Shown one piece after another: positions 1 through 9,479 of a DNA stretch of 64,000 nt; position 1 is the stretch's first letter, and every line of letters begins with the position of its first letter. Under the pieces are notes generated by a model, which searched no databases, was not told the DNA's origin, and was given only the letters and a program-made list of their open reading frames with translations. Origin of the DNA: Megalobrama amblycephala (Eukaryota > Chordata > Actinopteri > Cypriniformes > Xenocyprididae). Made by a program: the position numbers and the translations under genes. The stretch lies in the NCBI RefSeq assembly GCF_018812025.1, contig NC_063063.1:1-64000 (forward strand), read 5' to 3'.

Positions 1-270
1 ACAAAGTAACCCTACCCAGAATAGCCCGGTGTAAGATGGACCCGATTTAATAAAACCCTTGGGTGTATTACCCTAGGGTGGTGGTTTTTTCTGATCAACT
101 AAGATCTAATCGGGTACTACTTATAGCTTTATAGGCCCAATGCCCATATAGGAGAGGCTCCGAGTCAGGAGGGTGGTATAGTCTAACAGGCGTCGGCCAG
201 TGCACTACCTCGGTCTCCCTATTCCAAACCTTCCTAGACGGGTTCTAGGTTGGGGGGAGCTGTTGTATTT
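1..270. repeat. Subtelomeric block, first copy
   Basis: This non-telomeric block recurs almost base for base from 4216 to 4480, and in a shortened, telomere-patched form at 1808-2008. It contains no gene. In both full copies it sits directly upstream of a (CCCTAA)n array followed by the ~1 kb GTC-rich block, so it belongs to a larger duplicated subtelomeric unit. The window starts inside the unit: the sequence that precedes the second copy (3891-4215) is missing here. Confidence 0.85.
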
Positions 271-352
271 AACCCTAACCCTAACCCTAACCCTAACCCT
301 AACCCTAACCCTAACCCTAACCCTAACCCTAACCCTAACCTAACCCTAACCC
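271..352 (+). repeat. Interstitial telomeric array 1, (CCCTAA)n
   Basis: About 13 near-perfect CCCTAA units, with one unit short of a C near the right end. The C-rich strand is on +, which fits the left end of a chromosome. It separates the subtelomeric block from the GTC-rich block. Confidence 0.95.
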
Positions 353-1347
353 AAAAAAGTCAAAGTCCCACCCCTATAAGTCAAAAGTCACACCCACCTA
401 AGTCCCAACTAATGCAAGTCCCACCCCTAAAAAGTCAAAGTCCCACCCATATAAGTCAAAAGTCACACCCACCTAAGTCCCAACTAATGCAAGTCCCACC
501 CCTAAAAAGTCAAAGTCCCACCCATATAAGTCAAAAGTCACACTTATATAAGTCCCACCAATAAAAGTCCCACCCCAAAAAAGTCAAAGTCCCACCCATA
601 TAAGTCAAAAGTCACACTCATATAAGTCCCACCTATACAAGTGCCACCCCAAAAAAGTCAAAGTCGAACCCAAAAAAAGTCAAAGTCCCACCTATAAAAG
701 TCAAAAGTCACACCCACTTAAGTCCCAACCAATGCAAGTCCCACCCAAAAAAAGGCAGTCTCAACCATAAAAGTCCCACCCAAAAAAGTCAAACTCCCAC
801 CCATATAAGTCCCACCCAAAAAAAGTCAAAGTCTCACCCATAAAAGTCACACCCATATAAGTCAAAAGTCACACCCATATAAGTCCCAACCAATGCAAGT
901 CCCACCCAAAATAAGTCAAAGTCCCACCCAAAAAAAGTCAAAGTCTCACCCATGGAAGTCACAAAAGTCACACCCATATAAGTCCCAACCAATGCAAGTC
1001 CCACCCAAAATAAGTCAAATTCCCATCTATATAAATCAAAAGTTACACCCATATAACTCCCACACATACAAGTCCCACCCAAAAAAAGTCAAAGTCCCAC
1101 CCAAAAAAAAGTTAAAGTCTCACCCATAAAAGTCAAAAGGCACACCCATATAAGTCCCAACCAATGCAAGTCCAACCCCAAAAAAGTCAAAGTCCCACCC
1201 AAAAAAAATCAAACTCTCACCCATAAAAGTCAAAAGTCACACCCATATAAGTCCCAAACAATGCAAGTCCAACCCAAAATAAGTCAAAGTCCCACCCAAA
1301 AAAAGTCAAAGTCTCACCCATAAAAGTCAAAAGTCACACCCAAATGT
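353..1347. repeat. Degenerate GTCAAAGTCCCACCC minisatellite block, copy 1
   Basis: About 1 kb built from short, imperfect units of roughly 17-20 bp, with recurring cores AAGTCAAAGTCCCACCC, AAGTCACACCCATATAAGTC and CCAATGCAAGTCCCACCC. Copies 2 and 3 lie at 4588-5612 and 6014-7042. Compared with them this copy lacks part of a unit near 955-975 and one AAAAAAAGTC unit near 1100, so it is the most diverged of the three. Open frames through it are by-products of the repeat and not genes. Confidence 0.9.
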
Positions 1348-1522
1348 AGGGGATGCAATGTCATAACTCGACGCCTGGTGGCGCTAGAGAGACGGCAGTA
1401 GGTGCATTCGAAAGCCCGCCCCCTAATTAGTATACCTACCAAGTTTCAGCACTCTGGGACTTACGGTTCCCGAGATAAGGGGGGGGGGCACTTTGGGGGG
1501 AGGCACTCTTCGCTAATTTATC
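1348..1522. repeat. Subtelomeric spacer segment (three copies in window)
   Basis: This 175-base single-copy-looking segment ends each GTC-rich block; the other copies end near 5785 and 7214. It contains a G-run of about nine to ten bases next to a CACTTTGGGGGGAGGCAC sequence, and a telomeric array follows each time. No coding potential is seen. Confidence 0.8.
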
Positions 1523-1793
1523 TAACCCTAACCCTAACCCTAACCCTAACCCTAACCCTAACCCTAACCCTAACCCTAACCCTAACCCTAACCCTAACCC
1601 TAACCCTAACCCTAACCCTAACCCTAACCCTAACCCTAACCCTAACCCTAACCCTAACCCTAACCCTAACCCTAACCCTAACCCTAACCCTAACCCTAAC
1701 CCTAACCCTAACCCTAACCCTAACCCTAACCCTAACCCTAACCCTAACCCTAACCCTAACCCTAACCTAACCCTAACCCTAACCCTAACCCTT
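1523..1793 (+). repeat. Interstitial telomeric array 2, (CCCTAA)n
   Basis: About 45 CCCTAA units, almost perfect, with one unit missing a C near 1767. It is the longest array in the window. It runs directly into the patchwork block that starts at 1793. Confidence 0.95.
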
Positions 1794-2008
1794 AATCAAA
1801 TCTAACCCGTACAAAGTAACCCTACCCAGAATAGCCCGGTGTAAGAACCCTAATAACCCTAACCCTAGGGTGGTGGTTTTTTCTGATCAACTAAGATCTA
1901 ATCGGGTACTACTTAAGCTTTATAGGCCCAACCCTAAGGCTCCCAGGAGGGTGGTATAGTCTAAAGGCGTCGGCCAGTAACCTCGGTCTCCCTCCAAACC
2001 CTAACTTC
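1793..2008. repeat. Telomere-patched copy of the subtelomeric block
   Basis: The block aligns to positions 1-250, but several internal segments are missing or replaced by CCCTAA-like words, near 1843-1865, 1929-1937 and 1995-2010. Between the patches the match to the first copy is essentially exact. See the finding on this block for the biological and artefact readings. Confidence 0.8.
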
Positions 2009-2196
2009 CTAACCCTAACCCTAACCCTAACCCTAACCCTAACCCTAACCCTAACCCTAACCCTAACCCTAACCCTAACCCTAACCCTAACCCTAACCCT
2101 AACCCTAACCCTAACCCTAACCCTAACCCTAACCCTAACCCTAACCCTAACCCTAACCCTAACCCTAACCCTAACCCTAACCCTAACCCTAACCCT
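2009..2196 (+). repeat. Interstitial telomeric array 3, (CCCTAA)n
   Basis: About 31 CCCTAA units with no visible variant. It runs straight into the 116-bp tandem repeat without a spacer. Confidence 0.95.
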
Positions 2197-2568
2197 CATA
2201 GGAATAGCCCGGATTCTAGATAAAGAAACACCGGCGATTTATACCTAAACCTAACCGTCACTGGAGATAACTGGGCTATCCCTGTACCTGCACATTGCCT
2301 AAACCTAACCCTCATAGGAATAGCCCGGATTCTAGATAAAGAAACACCGGCGATTTATACCTAAACCTAACCGTCACTGGAGATAACTGGGCTATCCCTG
2401 TACCTGCACATTGCCTAAACCTAACCCTCATAGGAATAGCCCGGATTCTAGATAAAGAAACACCGGCGATTTATACCTAAACCTAACCGTCACTGGAGAT
2501 AACTGGGCTATCCCTGTACCTGCACATTGCCTAAACCTAACCCTCATAGGAATAGCCCGGATTCTAGA
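2197..2568. repeat. 116-bp tandem repeat, three copies plus a partial fourth
   Basis: Units start at 2197, 2313, 2429 and 2545, each exactly 116 bases apart and apparently identical. Each unit carries telomere-like CCTAAACCTAAC words. The fourth copy breaks off after about 24 bases, at 2568. Confidence 0.9.
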
Positions 2569-2578
2569 TGATGGAGCA

Positions 2579-2990
2579 TCTGGGGTTAGTGTAGTGGTTA
2601 AAGTAATGGTTTGGGAAGCAGAGGGACCCGAGTTCGAGACCGACATGGAGCAGGGAATATTTTCTTGTAGAAATGGTGGTCCATAACAATATAGGTGTGT
2701 GGAGGAGGATTGAATAAAAGAGTTGGGATGGTGTAGTGGTTAAAGTAATGGTTTGGGAAGCAGAGGGACCCGAGTTCGAGACCGACATGGAGCAGGGAAT
2801 ATTTTCTTGTAGAAATGGTGGTCCATAACAATATAGGTGTGTGGAGGAGGATTGAATAAAAGAGTTGGGATGGTGTAGTGGTTAAAGTAATGGTTTGGGA
2901 AGCAGAGGGAGAGGAGACCCGATGGTGGTTCGAGGGACCTGAGTTCAGCGTGGAGCAAGGAATATTTTCTTGTAGCAATATAACTGGGTT
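2579..2990 (+). repeat. 142-bp tandem repeat with tRNA-like (pol III) head
   Basis: Unit anchors at 2589, 2731 and 2873 are 142 bases apart. Each unit begins with an A-box-like TTAGTGTAGTGG or GTGTAGTGGTTAA and, about 45 bases later, a B-box-like GTTCGAGACC, which fits the GTTCGANNCC consensus. The spacing and the two boxes resemble a tRNA-derived SINE head. The third copy is diverged, with an insertion between the boxes. A transcribed product is not shown. Confidence 0.7.
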
Positions 2991-3023
2991 GAGGAGGTTC
3001 ATAGTTCTAGGAGTAGGGGGTGG

Positions 3024-3110
3024 AGGGAACTGGATGGTTGGTATGGTGGTCAGTGAGGGCGGCTCGGGAGCAAGGAGTCCCGAGGTCGAGCCCGGCACCA
3101 GGACCAGTTT
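3024..3110 (+). repeat. Diverged tRNA-like segment downstream of the 142-bp array
   Basis: The segment has a GGTATGGTGGTCAGTGAGG-type A-box region and a GAGGTCGAGCCC B-box-like element about 45 bases further on. It resembles the tRNA-derived heads of teleost SINEs more than a functional tRNA gene; no matching acceptor stem is obvious. Confidence 0.45.
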
Positions 3111-3890
3111 TGGTCTGGAGGACGATCAGCATTAGGTTGATGTTGGGAGGGAGGTTAGGTTAAGGTGCTGGTGAACGGTAAGATGGTGAGGGAAAATTGA
3201 GATTGTGATTGGTCAGGGCAACAAGCGAATGGGTGATTGAGGAGAATTCGTCGATTTGTCAGATACTGGTGGGAAGTAGAAATAGGTCGAAGAAAGGTTG
3301 CAAAGGATTGTGGGTAAAGAGTTAATTGGGTTCACCATGGGTGTGAGAAGTGGTGCAGATAGATAGGAGGCTTGAGAATGTGGGAGATGGTTAGGAATCA
3401 TTCGCCTTTACGGTTGCGCGGTAAGTGTGTGATGTCTGGATAAGGTTGGGTGGTTCCTAGGGGGGATTATTGGTAGAAGCTTGGTGCTTAGGTACCCGCC
3501 AATATGAACCTCGAGCAGTGCCTCGGAGACCTTGCGGTGTTAACGAAGGGGCACTGTGGAAGGTAAGTGACGGACCGCTCTGGGTCCACTTGGACAGCAC
3601 GCAGAGTGGGATCCAATCTTCTATCGATGACTAGCATCAGAGGGTTATTCTAGGTTGGTTGAGGTGTTGGGGTTGGATTTGGTTAAATGGTGGTAGTTTT
3701 GTTTAAATGGTGGTAGTTTTGGTTAAATGGTAGCGGTTTTTGGGTTGGGCAGTACTGGGATGGAGGGAGGACACACGCCGGGATTGATCACCCTGGCGGG
3801 CCGCCTCAGAGGAGGGTGTCTGGTGTTTAAAGAGCCGAAACACCCAATGATCCTGAGGTACACCACTGACGATGTGTCTTTTGGGTAACA
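3111..3890. other. Subtelomeric sequence without a recognised gene
   Basis: No coding region or known element is recognised. The only internal structure seen is three successive GGTTAAATGGTGGTAGTTTT-type units at about 3677-3740. Confidence 0.6.
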
Positions 3891-4480
3891 GAGTTAATTC
3901 TTGGATTGGGCATAGATCTGAGTAGTCCGGTGGGATTTGTAAAACATAGTGTTTGTAGCTCTTAGATCAAATAAGGGATCTAAACCCATACCTACTCATA
4001 CCCTAACCCTACCCAGAGTAGCTTGGACCTGATCTAGTAAGCCCTTGGGGGCATTACCCTAGGTTGGTGGTTTTTTCTGATCAGTTTAGATCTAATCGGA
4101 TACTGCTTGTAGCCTTATGAATTAATTTTTGGACTTGGCATAGATCTGAGTAGTCCGGTGGGATTTGTAAAACCTAGTGTTTGTAGCCCTTAGATCAGTA
4201 GGGATCTAAACCCGTACAAAGTAACCCTACCCAGAATAGCCCGGTGTAAGATGGACCCGATTTAATAAAACCCTTGGGTGTATTACCCTAGGGTGGTGGT
4301 TTTTTCTGATCAACTAAGATCTAATCGGGTACTACTTATAGCTTTATAGGCCCAATGCCCATATAGGAGAGGCTCCGAGTCAGGAGGGTGGTATAGTCTA
4401 ACAGGCGTCGGCCAGTGCACTACCTCGGTCTCCCTATTCCAAACCTTCCTAGACGGGTTCTAGGTTGGGGGGAGCTGTTG
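3891..4480. repeat. Subtelomeric block, second copy, with 228-bp tandem duplication
   Basis: Two diverged tandem units start at 3891 and 4119. The second runs into sequence almost identical to positions 1-262, starting at 4216. The first unit already carries a CATACCCTAACCCTACCC stretch, so the older duplication may predate the telomeric insertions. Confidence 0.8.
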
Positions 4481-4587
4481 TAACCCTAACCCTAACCCTA
4501 ACCCTAACCCTAACCCTAACCCTAACCCTAACCCTAACCCTAACCCTAACCCTAACCCTAACCCTAACCCTAACCTAACCCTAACCC
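4481..4587 (+). repeat. Interstitial telomeric array 4, (CCCTAA)n
   Basis: About 17 CCCTAA units, with one short unit near the right end, at the same place as in array 1. Confidence 0.95.
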
Positions 4588-5785
4588 AAAAAAGTCAAAG
4601 TCCCACCCCTATAAGTCAAAAGTCACACCCACCTAAGTCCCAACTAATGCAAGTCCCACCCCTAAAAAGTCAAAGTCCCACCCATATAAGTCAAAAGTCA
4701 CACCCACCTAAGTCCCAACTAATGCAAGTCCCACCCCTAAAAAGTCAAAGTCCCACCCATATAAGTCAAAAGTCACACTTATATAAGTCCCACCAATAAA
4801 AGTCCCACCCCAAAAAAGTCAAAGTCCCACCCATATAAGTCAAAAGTCACACTCATATAAGTCCCACCTATACAAGTGCCACCCCAAAAAAGTCAAAGTC
4901 GAACCCAAAAAAAGTCAAAGTCCCACCTATAAAAGTCAAAAGTCACACCCACTTAAGTCCCAACCAATGCAAGTCCCACCCAAAAAAAGGCAGTCTCAAC
5001 CATAAAAGTCCCACCCAAAAAAGTCAAACTCCCACCCATATAAGTCCCACCCAAAAAAAGTCAAAGTCTCACCCATAAAAGTCACACCCATATAAGTCAA
5101 AAGTCACACCCATATAAGTCCCAACCAATGCAAGTCCCACCCAAAATAAGTCAAAGTCCCACCCAAAAAAAGTCAAAGTCTCACCCATGGAAGTCACTCC
5201 CATATAAGTCAAAAGTCACACCCATATAAGTCCCAACCAATGCAAGTCCCACCCAAAAAAAGTCAAATTCCCATCTATATAAATCAAAAGTTACACCCAT
5301 ATAACTCCCACACATACAAGTCCCACCCAAAAAAAGTCAAAGTCCCACCCAAAAAAAGTCAAAGTCCCACCCAAAAAAAAGTTAAAGTCTCACCCATAAA
5401 AGTCAAAAGGCACACCCATATAAGTCCCAACCAATGCAAGTCCAACCCCAAAAAAGTCAAAGTCCCACCCAAAAAAAATCAAACTCTCACCCATAAAAGA
5501 TCAAAAGTCACACCCATATAAGTCCCAAACAATGCAAGTCCAACCCAAAATAAGTCAAAGTCCCACCCAAAAAAAGTCAAAGTCTCACCCATAAAAGTCA
5601 AAAGTCACACCCAAATGTAGGGGATGCAATGTCATAACTCGACGCCTGGTAGCGCTAGAGAGACGGCAGTAGGTGCATTCGAAAGCCCGCCCCCTAATTA
5701 GTATACCTACCAAGTTTCAGCACTCTGGGACTTACGGTTCCCGAGATAAGAGGGGGGGGGCACTTTGGGGGGAGGCACTCTTCGC
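4588..5785. repeat. GTC-rich minisatellite block and spacer, copy 2
   Basis: This is the same arrangement as 353-1522. It shares with copy 3 private changes absent from copy 1: GAAGTCACTCCCATATAAG near 5190, CATAAAAGATCAAAAG near 5500, and TAGCGCTAG in place of TGGCGCTAG in the spacer. Confidence 0.9.
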
Positions 5786-5991
5786 ACCCTAACCCTAACC
5801 CTAACCCTAACCCTAACCCTAACCCTAACCCTAACCCTAACCCTAACCCTAACCCTAACCCTAACCCTAACCCTAACCCTAACCCTAACCCTAACCCTAA
5901 CCCTAACCCTAACCCTAACCCTAACCCTAACCCTAACCCTAACCCTAACCCTAACCCTAACCCTAACCCTAACCCTAACCCTAACCCTAAC
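5786..5991 (+). repeat. Interstitial telomeric array 5, (CCCTAA)n
   Basis: About 34 perfect CCCTAA units between the copy 2 spacer and a short CTCCTCCATC junction. Confidence 0.95.
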
Positions 5992-6013
5992 TCCTCCATC
6001 TAACCCTAACCTA

Positions 6014-7214
6014 CCCAAAAAAGTCAAAGTCCCACCCCTATAAGTCAAAAGTCACACCCACCTAAGTCCCAACTAATGCAAGTCCCACCCCTAAAAAGTC
6101 AAAGTCCCACCCATATAAGTCAAAAGTCACACCCACCTAAGTCCCAACTAATGCAAGTCCCACCCCTAAAAAGTCAAAGTCCCACCCATATAAGTCAAAA
6201 GTCACACTTATATAAGTCCCACCAATAAAAGTCCCACCCCAAAAAAGTCAAAGTCCCACCCATATAAGTCAAAAGTCACACTCATATAAGTCCCACCTAT
6301 ACAAGTGCCACCCCAAAAAAGTCAAAGTCGAACCCAAAAAAAGTCAAAGTCCCACCTATAAAAGTCAAAAGTCACACCCACTTAAGTCCCAACCAATGCA
6401 AGTCCCACCCAAAAAAAGGCAGTCTCAACCATAAAAGTCCCACCCAAAAAAGTCAAACTCCCACCCATATAAGTCCCACCCAAAAAAAGTCAAAGTCTCA
6501 CCCATAAAAGTCACACCCATATAAGTCAAAAGTCACACCCATATAAGTCCCAACCAATGCAAGTCCCACCCAAAATAAGTCAAAGTCCCACCCAAAAAAA
6601 GTCAAAGTCTCACCCATGGAAGTCACTCCCATATAAGTCAAAAGTCACACCCATATAAGTCCCAACCAATGCAAGTCCCACCCAAAAAAAGTCAAATTCC
6701 CATCTATATAAATCAAAAGTTACACCCATATAACTCCCACACATACAAGTCCCACCCAAAAAAAGTCAAAGTCCCACCCAAAAAAAGTCAAAGTCCCACC
6801 CAAAAAAAAGTTAAAGTCTCACCCATAAAAGTCAAAAGGCACACCCATATAAGTCCCAACCAATGCAAGTCCAACCCCAAAAAAGTCAAAGTCCCACCCA
6901 AAAAAAATCAAACTCTCACCCATAAAAGATCAAAAGTCACACCCATATAAGTCCCAAACAATGCAAGTCCAACCCAAAATAAGTCAAAGTCCCACCCAAA
7001 AAAAGTCAAAGTCTCACCCATAAAAGTCAAAAGTCACACCCAAATGTAGGGGATGCAATGTCATAACTCGACGCCTGGTAGCGCTAGAGAGACGGCAGTA
7101 GGTGCATTCGAAAGCCCGCCCCCTAATTAGTATACCTACCAAGTTTCAGCACTCTGGGACTTACGGTTCCCGAGATAAGAGGGGGGGGGCACTTTGGGGG
7201 GAGGCACTCTTCGC
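6014..7214. repeat. GTC-rich minisatellite block and spacer, copy 3
   Basis: Nearly identical to 4588-5785 over the whole 1.2 kb, including the shared private variants, so copies 2 and 3 arose by a recent duplication. Confidence 0.9.
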
Positions 7215-7226
7215 ATTTATCTATAT

Positions 7227-7457
7227 AACCTAACCCTAACCCTAACCCTAACCCTAACCCTAACCCTAACCCTAACCTAACCCTAACCCTAACCCTAACT
7301 CTAACCCTAACCCTAACCCTAACCCTAACCCTAACCTAACCCTAACCCTACTCTAACCCTAACCCTAACCCTAACCCTAACCCTAACCCTAACCCTAACC
7401 CTAACCCTAACCCTAACCCTAACCCTAACCCTAACCCTAACCCTAACCCTAACCTAA
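7227..7457 (+). repeat. Interstitial telomeric array 6, degenerate
   Basis: CCCTAA units with several variants (short CCTAA units, CTCTAA units) in the first half and cleaner units in the second half. The variants suggest an older array than arrays 2 to 5. Confidence 0.9.
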
Positions 7458-7651
7458 CTCGCTTTTATCTATATACCTGTCTTCCAGACATCCACGCTAC
7501 CTGAAAGAAGACAGATTTCTGAATCCAACGATACCACTTATGTGCACGTCGGACCTCCCTTCAAAAGAACCCAGGTAAGCTTCGGCCAATCAGATCGCAT
7601 ATGCTAATGAGGGTCGAATTAATGAGGGTGAAACTCGCTTTTACCTATATA
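7458..7651. other. Spacer between telomeric arrays 6 and 7
   Basis: About 190 bases of single-copy-looking sequence. An AACTCGCTTTTATCTATATACCT phrase occurs at its left edge and again, slightly changed, at its right edge (about 7631-7653), so the spacer is flanked by a short direct repeat. Confidence 0.6.
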
Positions 7652-7754
7652 CCTAACCCTAACCCTAACCCTAACCCTAACCCTAACCCTAACCCTAACC
7701 CTAACCCTAACCCTAACCCTAACCCTAACCCTAACCCTAACCCTAACCCTAACC
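7652..7754 (+). repeat. Interstitial telomeric array 7, (CCCTAA)n
   Basis: About 17 clean CCCTAA units that pass without a spacer into the 15-bp minisatellite. Confidence 0.95.
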
Positions 7755-8111
7755 CTCCGACTCCTAACCCTCCGACTCCTAACCCTCCGACTCCTAACCC
7801 TCCGACTCCTAACCCTCCGACTCCTAACCCTCCGACTCCTAACCCTCCGACTCCTAACCCTCCGACTCCTAACCCTCCGACTCCTAACCCTCCGACTCCT
7901 AACCCTCCGACTCCTAACCCTCCGACTCCTAACCTCCGACTCCTAACCCTCCGACTCCTAACCCTCCGACTCCTAACCCTCCGACTCCTAACCCTCCGAC
8001 TCCTAACCCTCCGACTCCTAACCCTCCGACTCCTAACCCTCCGACTCCTAACCCTCCGACTCCTAACCCTCCGACTCCTAACCCTCCGACTCCTAACCCT
8101 CCGACTCCTAA
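7753..8111 (+). repeat. 15-bp minisatellite, unit CCCTCCGACTCCTAA
   Basis: 359 bases, made of 24 head-to-tail units of 15 bases with a single base missing near 7932, after the first 12 units. The unit begins CCCT and ends CCTAA, so it may have arisen from telomeric units. Open frames across it (Pro-rich or Arg-rich on either strand) only reflect the repeat. Confidence 0.95.
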
Positions 8112-8983
8112 CCCACAAAAATGTTGAATCAAAGACTAGTTAAAGCTTTTATTTATTTACTCTCAAAAACACCAAGAAAAAAAGAAAGAAAACACAAAGA
8201 AATACACCAGCGATAATTCCAAAAATAATTCAGGGAGATAATGGTGTGAAAAGATCACCAGGATGCAAGCCAACAGTGGATTTTGAGTATGGACAGGTGG
8301 ACTAGTTGTAGGTGAGGACACAGGCTAAGCCAAAGGCCAAGGATGACATTGGCAACCAAGTTGGCAACAGGTACTTTGCAACCCAAGATGGAGGAAAGGA
8401 CAACAAAGGAGGCAAGGACAGGTAGTCAAAGCCATAGGATAGGAAGTTTGTGTCACAACCAGGGTGATGACTGGTCTTCCTTTTCCCTTTGGGTGTGCCT
8501 TGTGAAGCTTAATGAATAACTGGCCACATTAGAGCTGATAGGTCAACAGGTTAAGTTGGAGTCCAAGGCTCAAGTCAAAGCCAGGGGATTGACACACCAA
8601 GGCAAAGTTGGAAGCTACAGGAAGCTCAAAGTAGATCTGAGCTGCAGTGTAGCCAAAAAAGAATTTGAAATGGACTGAAAAGAGCAAGCTCTGAAAATAT
8701 GGTCTTTAGTAGGATCTAGTTGCAACAGTAAAACTTGAATATATCAAAAGTAAAAATAAGGCATTAACAAACAAAAAAACAAAAAAAAAATGTATAAGAT
8801 GAGAAGAAAGTTAAAGAAAATGGAATAGGTGCACAGAAAAATACAAAAGGTACAAGGGGACAAAGGGTCATGGTTGCAAAAAAAAAAAAAAAAATCAGAA
8901 ATAAAGTGAAAACATGAAACTTTCATGAAGTACTAGTGAAAAAAGTCACAATATAATACAAAAACCACAGCTACAAAAAAGCT

Positions 8984-9016
<33 letters not shown>

Positions 9017-9058
9017 GGGCATAGACAAACTAAAAGGGCTGAAAACTTAAATATCTTG
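8112..9058. other. Gene-free, repeat-derived sequence
   Basis: A-rich on the + strand with several poly(A) and poly(T) runs, including a T-run at about 8988-9014. No protein-coding region or classifiable element is seen. Confidence 0.5.
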
Positions 9059-9215
9059 TTAATGTTGACAATGCACCAATGATCAACCATCCCTGAAGTT
9101 TTTTAGTGTACCTTGCTAAAAGCATCTCTGCTGCCTAATTCTCGGAGTGCCTCTATATCTGAGCTCAAGTGGCTTTGAATATTAACCTGCAGCCAACTGA
9201 CTAAAATTCTCAACC
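9059..9215. repeat. Dispersed repeat family, copy A
   Basis: The ATCAACCATCCCTGAAG segment and the 130 bases after it recur diverged at 13165-13340 and again at 16505-16625. The class is not recognised. Confidence 0.5.
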
Positions 9216-9479
9216 AGTAAACTGGGTCCAACAGTTTTATGAGCATATAAAATGAGCAGATGGGCACAGGTAGAATAAAAGGGACATGAAATAAAAGGGT
9301 ACAGACAAAAATAAAGGAGCATGGAGGAGGGGGGTGGCTAAATGCTAAGTGCATTTAAAAAACAAATAAATAAAAATAATTGCATTAAAGTCTGTTAACT
9401 AATTGCATACAAAGATTTACAATAAAATAGGGTGTACATAATAGCATAATAGGCAGAGATCACTCAGTTTAATTTCATA

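Noticed and set aside
250..2199. Open frames encoding Asn-Pro, Leu-Thr or Val-Arg dipeptide repeats
   Set aside because: They are translations of (CCCTAA)n arrays, open in several frames on both strands, with no coding signal.
7753..8111. CRISPR-like array
   Set aside because: The units are contiguous 15-mers with no variable spacers, in a vertebrate subtelomere.
7601..8143. 180-residue frame with PPTPN and LRLLT repeats, and its antisense
   Set aside because: It runs through a telomeric array and a 15-bp minisatellite. The repeat length is a multiple of three, so frames stay open by chance, and the frame shifts at the single-base deletion.
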